A stretch of 64,000 nt of DNA, from the NCBI GenBank assembly GCA_001972305.1, contig BDDD01000914.1, positions 1-64,000 on the forward strand, in the 5' to 3' direction. Of this stretch, positions 57,701 through 64,000 are shown piece after piece. Both the position numbers and the translations under genes were made by a program. Each line of letters begins with the position of its first letter. Positions within the stretch are counted from its first letter, which is position 1. This DNA comes from Cephalotus follicularis (taxonomy: Eukaryota > Streptophyta > Magnoliopsida > Oxalidales > Cephalotaceae). A model generated the notes under the pieces. That model worked only from the letters and a program-made list of their open reading frames with translations, was not told where the DNA came from and did not search any database.

Positions 57701-59403
57701 ATGGCAAACCAAATGAACCTAAACATGGGATTAGAAGGCTCCTCCATTACTAGACCTCCATTTTCTGATGGAAACAACTATAGTTTTTGGAAAACTAGGA
57801 TGACCATATTTCTACAATCCCTTGACTATCAATTATGGCATATAATTGTTAATGGTCCTAGGATGCCCACTAGAACTATAGATGGAGTAGTATCGCCTAA
57901 ACCCGAAAATGAATATAATGACAATGACTTTAAAATGCTCCAATTGAATTCTAAGGCCAAACATGTTTTATTTTGTGCCGTTGGACCTAATGAATTTAAT
58001 CGGATATCCTCTTGTGATTCGGCAAAAGAAATGTGGGATTTGTTAGAAATCACATATGAAGGTACGAATCAAGTTAAGGAATCGAAAATAAGCATGCTTG
58101 TACATGAATATGAATTGTTTATAATGCATGATAATGAGAGTATTAGTGATATGTTTACTCGCTTTACTACCATTATTAACTCTCCTAAGAATCTTGGCAA
58201 ATCATATTCTAACCAATAACTTGTAAGGAAAATTTTGAGGTGCTTGCCGAAGAGTTGGACTCCAAAGGTGACGGCAATTGAGGAGGCTAAGGACCTTTCC
58301 ACTCTTCCTCTCGAACAACTCCTAGGTTCCTTGATGACGCATGAAACAACAATGAAGAATCATGAGAATGTGGAGGTGAAGAAGAAGAAAACAATTGCTT
58401 TAAGAGCCTCAAGAGAAGAAAGCGAAAGTGATGATGATGGAGACTTGGCACTTATCACTTCCCAATTCAAGAAATTTCTCAAAAGTCAAAAGGGGAAGAA
58501 GGCTTTGAAGAAGTTCCCTCACAATGTAGAATCAAGCAAGAAGGAAGAGCCAACTTGCTATGAATGCAATAAACCGGGCCATTTCAAAAATGAATGCCCA
58601 AATATTATGAAGAAAGAACGATTCAACAAAGAACATTTCAAGAAGAAGAATGAGCAATCCAAGAAGAAGAAAGCAATGGTAGCAACTTGGGATGATAGCG
58701 ATCCCTCTAGCTCCGAAGAAGAAGAAAGTGATGAAGAAGTTGTCAACCTTGCTCTCATGGCTATGGAAGAAGATACAAGTGGAGATGAAAGTGAAAATGA
58801 GGTAAATTTTACATTTGATGAATTGCAAAATGCATATGAAAACTTGTTTAAAGAATATGAATGCATTTGCTTGAAAAATAAGACCTTAAAGAAAAATGCT
58901 ATCTCTATGTCTAAAGAATTGGAAACTTCAAAGAATGAGAATAGCAAATATTTGAAGGAAATTGAATCTCTAAAAGATAAAAATAGCTTTTATATAAATG
59001 AGATTGATATTTTAAATGTTTCTTCAAAATTGTCTATTGATTTTATGGAAGAAAATAAAAAATAAAAAATTGAGATTGATTCTTTAAAAAAATCTTTTTC
59101 TATTTTTTCAAATAGTAGTGCATAATTAGATAATCTCTTAGGATTACAAAGATGTGTTTTTGACAAAGCCGGTCTTGGCTTTGAAGAAATGAAAAATGTC
59201 AAACATTTTAAGAATTTCTTTATTAAGAAAAATGAGCCTCAAATTTGTTGTAATTATTGTGGTAAAATAGGACACATATCTACTTCTTGCATTTTTAAGA
59301 AAAATCTTAGTTTTGGTAAATCTAGAAAGATTTGGGTTCCGAAAGGAACTCTTGTGACTAACTTGCAAGGACCCAAGTTCAAATGGGTACCAAAAGTTTG
59401 AAC
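57701..59403 (+). pseudogene. Copia gag (Sirevirus-type), three stops
   Basis: Starts MANQMNLNMGLEGSS at 57701, 40 bases after the PBS. UBN2/copia gag domain with PPFSDGNNYSFWKTRM, TYEGTNQVKESKISMLVHEYE and RCLPKSWTPKVTAIEEAKD. A CCHC knuckle CYECNKPGHFKNEC lies near 58555-58600, followed by an acidic region, a long coiled coil (58800-59110), then CVFDKAGLGFEEMKNVKHFK and one more knuckle CNYCGKIGHISTSC (59245-59295), ending WVPKV. Stops at 58217-58219, 59063-59065 and about 59124. The relative at 24700-25010 has four units where this one has a single knuckle. Confidence 0.92.
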
Positions 59404-59970
59404 CTTGTTTTGTAGGTGTACTTGAAATCAAGCTCAATATGATCAAGTACATAACTTGGGGAGAAAGCACTTATTGAGGGGGAGGTATCTTTTTTGTTTT
59501 TTTGTTTTTGTTTTGATCCTATTTTGAATTGGTATCTTTCAAAATTTAAAATGGTTAAATTGGCATCATTTTTTTAATACTCTTTTTGATGTTAACAAAA
59601 AGGGGGAGATTGGTATGGAATTTTGATAGCTTATGCTAAGGGGGAGCTAGATATGAAAATGTGCTATTAATGATGAAAATATGATTAAAAGGGAGTTTAT
59701 GGTTGAGGGGGAGTTTCTTGAAACTTTTTGTTGCTTGACAAAAAGGGGGAGATTATTGGTATTGCATTGTAATTTGGTAGCATTGGTAGATATTGGTATT
59801 TTTTTAAGACCATGCATATATAAAGGGGGAGAATGTTGCTATAACACTTTAAACATATGTTTTAGACTTGATAGTTTATAGTTGATTCAATTTCAGTAGT
59901 GTTAAATGTTAATCTTTTCAAAATCATGCAATATTAGGCTTGTTTTGTCAATCATCAAAAAGGGGGAGAT
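59404..59970 (+). repeat. Repeated polypurine tracts of the copia fragment
   Basis: Seven tracts of the GGGGGAG type: about 59475, 59600 (AAAAAGGGGGAGAT), 59640, 59706, 59745 (AAAAAGGGGGAGAT), 59825 (AAAGGGGGAGAA) and the functional one ending at 59970. No ORF. Confidence 0.88.
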
Positions 59971-60103
59971 TGTTGGCTTTTTGCCACCCTTTAATTGTAT
60001 TAAAGATTATGTTTCGATGATTAACAAACAAGTAACAATCAAGAAACACTTATATGCATGTTTTGATATCATACAAATTGATATACATTGATATACTCAC
60101 TTG

Positions 60104-61064
60104 GCGTTGTCCTCACTTGGCTAAGTAGGAAGATAATGCATGCTAAGGAATATATGAATGCAACATGTATGACAGTTTATATAAAATAACATTTAAATGT
60201 GCAAATATATATAAGCAACCAAGCCAAGTGGCCATAGACAATACATATGCAAGCATACCGCACAAGGGTACAAACAATTCATCCTGGTTTGGGTGACACA
60301 TGCCGCTAACTCCTAGCTCCGACTGTGCACTACCTAACTATCTCCTGCGCTCCGGGAGGATAGAACAGGTAAAATTTACTACCGGCGTTGGCGGGTAGTT
60401 TAACAAATTAAGATCTGCAAAGCAGATAAGTTTGGAGATCTCCTGGCCAACTCCTGGCTCCCAAGATCCCTACCGTAGTCGGTGACAACAGCCATCACAC
60501 GACCACCGGCAACAAGCACAATCAATACAAGCATTCAATAATAATATTACATATATCAGCAATATGCAATATAAAAGTGGTTTTCTTTAGAAACATATAA
60601 CAAGTTATTTATCGTAAATCTCTTCGGAGGAAAACGATCTCAATTCAATAATGGTTCTCGCTTTGGAGAACAAAACAGATAGTACCTCTCATAGGAGGGA
60701 AATCAATAGGTTTTCATTTAAAATGATAGTTTATATCATAATTTGGGTACATAGCCCATAGTTGGTTTCAATTATTGAAATGCAAGTGATATTGGTGTTA
60801 AATGTCACCAAGACAGTATATACTAATATGACAGTGGCATATTCAGTAGCAATAACACAAATCAATAGCAATGCAAGATTCACAAGAATAGCATCACATA
60901 GTCAATTCATATGAAACTCTCACAAGGAGTGCGTACATTGTTTAGTTTTGGAATGTAATTGTATATGAGGTCAGGATTGATTGTTCGAATCATCCGTATG
61001 GAGGCCAGGTTCATTACATTCAAAATTGAGGTCTTAACATGACTTATATCAATAAAATTTCCCA
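60104..61064 (-). other. Body of B's 5' LTR, non-coding
   Basis: Runs parallel to 51318-52280 of the other LTR with few differences. No gene. Confidence 0.85.
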
Positions 61065-61185
61065 GAACAGTCGGCTGCCTTCAAGAATAGTCGACTGCTT
61101 TGGTTGAGTAGTTGCTTTGCCTTGGCAGTCGACTGGATAGGTTGAGTAGTTGACTGCCATGAGGAGCAGTCGACTGCCTCTGCCC
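61065..61185 (+). repeat. CAGTCGACTG-type word array (B, right LTR, first block)
   Basis: Same words as 52280-52400, but one word is shortened (GTTGAGTAGTTGC in place of GTTGAGTAGTCGACTGC), so words can be lost singly. Confidence 0.88.
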
Positions 61186-62234
61186 AGAAAATACAGGCAG
61201 TAGCAAGTCATGCAATTCAAGTTCAATTTCCAATCAAATTCAACACATGTAAACATGCAGAAAATAGACATACACAATATGCATACTATATCTTCCATAA
61301 CATATCATTACCCCTACCTCAAAAGCTTATCCCAAGATCAATTAAAATTGACCTTTATCTTTGAGTTCCAAGCCTTCTTTACCAACAATCTTTTAATCCT
61401 TTTAATTTCAGCAGGTTCAATCTACATCATGCATGTTTACAGACACATGCATCAGTACCAGTAGGTTTCTAATTATCAGATACGATTACTACTTCAACAG
61501 TAGTTTATTACCAAATCCATCAAGTCCTAAACTCTCATTTTACAATTTCCTTTGAACTCTATGTCAACTATTATTCAAACTCGGATTCATTGATCTTAAC
61601 TGTGTTGACAGAAGATGCATATTTATATTTAGGAAACCAGTAAGCATATTCTGACCTTAACATCAACTATAATCCAATCTAGAGGTTATAGTCATCATTT
61701 CCACTTGATCCATTTACAATTTCCATTTAAAATTAAAGAATCTATTATATTTAATTATGTTAACAGATGGTATTCAACATTCTCCTAGTTACATTATCAT
61801 ATCATAACAACAGAGAATTTGGATTGAGAACTTACCAAGAGACCAAAGCTTCAAGGTTCCTTCTTTGAGTTCTCCAAATCCTTCCAAAGCAAGCCTTCAC
61901 CAATTCTAGCAACTCTCCCCAATCTTTAGTGTTTCTAACACTCTTTCTCAGCTCATGCACAGCTGATATAGGGCATTGAATTCGCCAGAGTCTTTAACTC
62001 CCCTTCTCTCATCACATGCCTTTCTTTTCTCTCATCTTTTCTATCTCTTTCTCACCTTTCTCTCTTTTGATTCTTGCAGGTTGCAGGTCTGAAATTGCAG
62101 GGAGGATAGAGGGCATGCAAGCATGCCTTTTTGCATGCTCTGGCAGCTCCTGTCTCGTGTGACACCTGCCCACCATGCAATCCTCCTTTGATTCAGTCAC
62201 ACAGGCATGCACAGACACCTGTTCTGTACTGATC

Positions 62235-62365
62235 CAGTCGACTGGATGGATTGGCCAGTCGACTGTCCACAACACGCATCAGGCAGTCGACTGCTCCCCT
62301 GTGACAGTCGGCTGCCCCTTCATAAACCAGGCAGTCGACTTCACCCCTGTGGTAGTCGGCTGCCA
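62235..62365 (+). repeat. CAGTCGACTG-type word array (B, right LTR, second block)
   Basis: Counterpart of 53890-54035. One word reads GCAGTCGACTGC here and GCAATCGACTGC there. Confidence 0.88.
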
Positions 62366-62556
62366 AGGGCTGTTTTAGGGTTTCTTAGCTTGTTACTTCA
62401 CCAAATTGCATCTCCATTCATCCCAAGCAATCACCAATCATAAAAAATTATTATAATTGGACTAATAATTCAATTAAAATGTATATTAATTTTAAACATG
62501 GAATCAATATACATTAATTGAATTTACAGTTATTACAACTCGGGCATTACATAATG

Positions 62557-64000
62557 ACTGAAACTAGTTACTAAAATACGATTCCTTTATAACAGATATT
62601 GTATGAGTGAATTTGAGTGTTATAAATGTTGAAAGGAGAGAGAATCATCTGCTACTGTGTGCATGTGGGCATTGGAGTTTAAAGTGGAGTTAGGAAGCTT
62701 GGAATCTAATTGGTAAGCTTCTGGTTTAATTTTTGTTTTTGTTATAGTTATTTCAATAGGCATATGTGTACTGAATTAGTTATGTATGCCTGCTGTTAAC
62801 ATGTACACTTAGATTAATTGCTGGATTATTACGGTTGATTGAAATTTGAAGTGTATTGGAGTTAAAGAGAGGAATCACTCAATTGATTCTGGGATAGCGA
62901 ATTGAGGTAGGAACTTTGACATGATTCTGAAATATATAGCATGCATATCGTGTTGAGATGGTCTGTATTTGATTGCGTGTTGATTGGAGTGAATTGAAAT
63001 GTTATAAAGCATGCTCTGTTTTTCTGTTTCTCTTGTGAACGATAATCTGGGCAAAAGCAGTCGACTGTCTTGGATAACAATCGACTACTAAATGTAAACA
63101 GCCAACTGTTAAGGGTAAACAGTCGACTACTCAAGGTACCCAGTCGACTATTCATAAGTAATGGCCAACTGTGCAAGGAATCAGCTGACTGGTAATGGAA
63201 ACAGTCGACTGTTAAGGACATTATCGCCACTGATAAGTACTGTTTAGGCTAAATGACATGTAATTATACTAGCTTCAATAAGGGATGATTCTAATAATCA
63301 ACCCCTGCTATGTATAATCGAAATATCCGGAATCTAATGGCTTATGCATTCTTGTGTGATTGGCATAAATTGATATTGAGTGTACCGTGTAATGTTTGGT
63401 CTTTGCACTACTAATGTATTGATGCAATTACTACTGTATTGATAGTTATCAAAGAATTTCACAAATACTATTGTTCAAGTGTTTTCCTAAAATAATTGAA
63501 AGTGTTCAAGTGATTCCAAAAAGGCAAGTGTTAAAGTGTTCAAGCATTTTTCTCTATAATGAGATCCCTTGATAAGTGTTATTTCGCCATTGAGAAAATA
63601 TCGTTTTATTGTTTTCAAAAGTGAATTATTGTTATCGTTTTCTCTACCAAGGAGAACTTATTATGTTATATTGCATATATGTAATATCAGTGAATTGATT
63701 GTGATTGAAGTGATGCTGACGGTTTAGTGATCGGAGTGTATCACTAACTACGGCGGTGAGCTTATGGGCCAGGAGTTTATGGCTAGAGCTTATACACCAA
63801 ACTTATCTGTAATGCAGATCGTGAGCGAGTGATTTCCCACCAAGTATCGGCAATAGTGTTTACCTAGTCTATCATCATCAGAGTGTATGGTGGTAGTCAG
63901 GTGGTGCATCGGTAGGGCTAGGAGGTAGCGCTAGATGACACCCACCAGTGGTCTTCAGACAAAGTGATTGATTGTTTGTACCGTTGTGTGGTATGATTGA
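62557..64000 (+). mobile_element. Right part of gypsy LTR 'C', inverted relative to A and B
   Basis: Continues from 48180 across the TAATG duplication. The last 300 bases are an imperfect reverse complement of LTR A at about 48660-48940 (shared landmarks after inversion: CGATCTGCATT, CTCCTGGCCCAT, CGCCGTAGT, GTGATACACTC), so C belongs to the same family in the opposite orientation. It runs out of the window. No ORF of note. Confidence 0.75.
63055..63215 (+). repeat. CAGTCGACTG-type word array in LTR C
   Basis: Eight words in 160 bases: GCAGTCGACTGTC, CAATCGACTAC, CAGCCAACTGTTAAG, CAGTCGACTACTC, CAGTCGACTATTC, TGGCCAACTGTG, CAGCTGACTGG and CAGTCGACTGTTAAG. Confidence 0.88.

Larger units (their letters stand above)
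57173..60103 (+). mobile_element. Gag-only copia (Sirevirus-type) fragment with LTR halves in swapped order
   Basis: Order: 3' part of an LTR (57173-57647, ending CGTTCCTTTCA), PBS TTGGTATCAGAGCGG (57649-57663), gag (57701-59403), purine-rich non-coding DNA, PPT AAAAAGGGGGAGAT (ending 59970), then the 5' part of an LTR (59971-60103, starting TGTTGGC). All of pol is missing. There is no TSD at the outer edges, and part of the host LTR is lost. Confidence 0.88.
50972..62537 (-). mobile_element. Ty3/gypsy chromovirus 'B' (Tekay/Del-like), two LTRs, deleted interior
   Basis: The 11.57-kb insertion in LTR A has TSD ACTCG (50967-50971 and 62538-62542). Minus orientation: 5' LTR 62537-57022 with a nested copia piece, PBS (GCATGGTATCAGAGC on the minus strand, about 57020-57006), gag-pol remnant 56920-54200, PPT (AAGGAGGGAGGAA, about 54212-54197) and 3' LTR 54196-50972 with a nested solo LTR. 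A C-terminal chromodomain motif marks it as a chromovirus. Interior only 2.8 kb. Confidence 0.93.
57022..62537 (-). repeat. 5' LTR of chromovirus B, split by a copia fragment
   Basis: Parts 57022-57172 and 60104-62537. About 200 bases corresponding to 51123-51317 of the left LTR are missing at the insertion point. Word arrays at 61065-61185 and 62235-62365. Confidence 0.9.
48181..62551 (-). mobile_element. Gypsy solo LTR 'A' (2.8 kb) split by gypsy element B
   Basis: Plus-strand left end TGTCACACCCTG at 48181 and right end GGGCATTACA at 62551, interrupted after 50971 by element B. TSD TAATG at 48176-48180 and 62552-62556. In retroviral sense it reads on the minus strand, like B. Net length is about 2800 bp. 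It is related to B's LTR (shared GCCGTTGTCCTCACTTGGCT at about 48514 and CGCTAACTCCTAGC at about 48715) but clearly divergent. Confidence 0.88.

Overview
This is nuclear DNA of a flowering plant, most likely a eudicot. The evidence is two intron-rich nuclear genes for chloroplast proteins, a nuclear-type tRNA-Leu, and plant-specific transposon families (Sirevirus-type Ty1/copia, chromovirus-type and other Ty3/gypsy, CACTA, Mutator-like, a tRNA-derived SINE). I could not name the species. Only about 12 kb (7.0-18.5 kb) is ordinary gene space. The rest is mobile DNA, much of it nested.

Layout. 1-6.9 kb holds a Sirevirus LTR tail, a decayed CACTA element (transposase remnant on the minus strand, CACTACAAG-type end at 4228), a dead PPR gene and a short tandem repeat. 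7.0-11.1 kb holds a tRNA-Leu(AAG) gene whose 5' end is partly duplicated. 86 bp later comes a ten-exon gene for a 324-residue, plastid-targeted, FtsH-M41-like membrane protein that keeps an HExxH site. Convergent to it, 11.7-18.4 kb holds the complete 16-exon gene (571 codons) for chloroplast 4-alpha-glucanotransferase (DPE1), with a foldback element in one intron.

19-31.7 kb is a Russian-doll nest whose main boundaries are fixed by target-site duplications (TSDs): a gypsy solo LTR (CAATT/TAATT) contains a Mutator-like MITE (9-bp TTATTTCTT), which contains a full-length Sirevirus (5-bp GGTTA). In the Sirevirus, gag-pol is riddled with stops, the RNase H end has been replaced by a piece of a foreign copia LTR, and an additional 3' ORF survives. 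33.4-36.6 kb is a dead Mutator-like transposase with a MITE inside it, followed by a gag-only LTR element that hosts a SINE. 36.6-47.7 kb contains gypsy and copia remnants and one clean 1.8-kb solo LTR. 47.7-64 kb is a second nest in which three LTRs of one gypsy family sit inside each other (C, then A, then B). The B element carries a copia solo LTR in one LTR and a strangely arranged gag-only copia fragment in the other.

The two host genes are unrelated in pathway, except that both products should reach the chloroplast. The feature that known gene models do not explain is a set of dense arrays of short palindromic words built on GTCGAC (the AAGCG-TCGA-CGCTT type and the CAGTCGACTG type). 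They recur at a dozen places, inside LTRs of both copia and gypsy families. In the Sirevirus they lie around the LTR TATA box.
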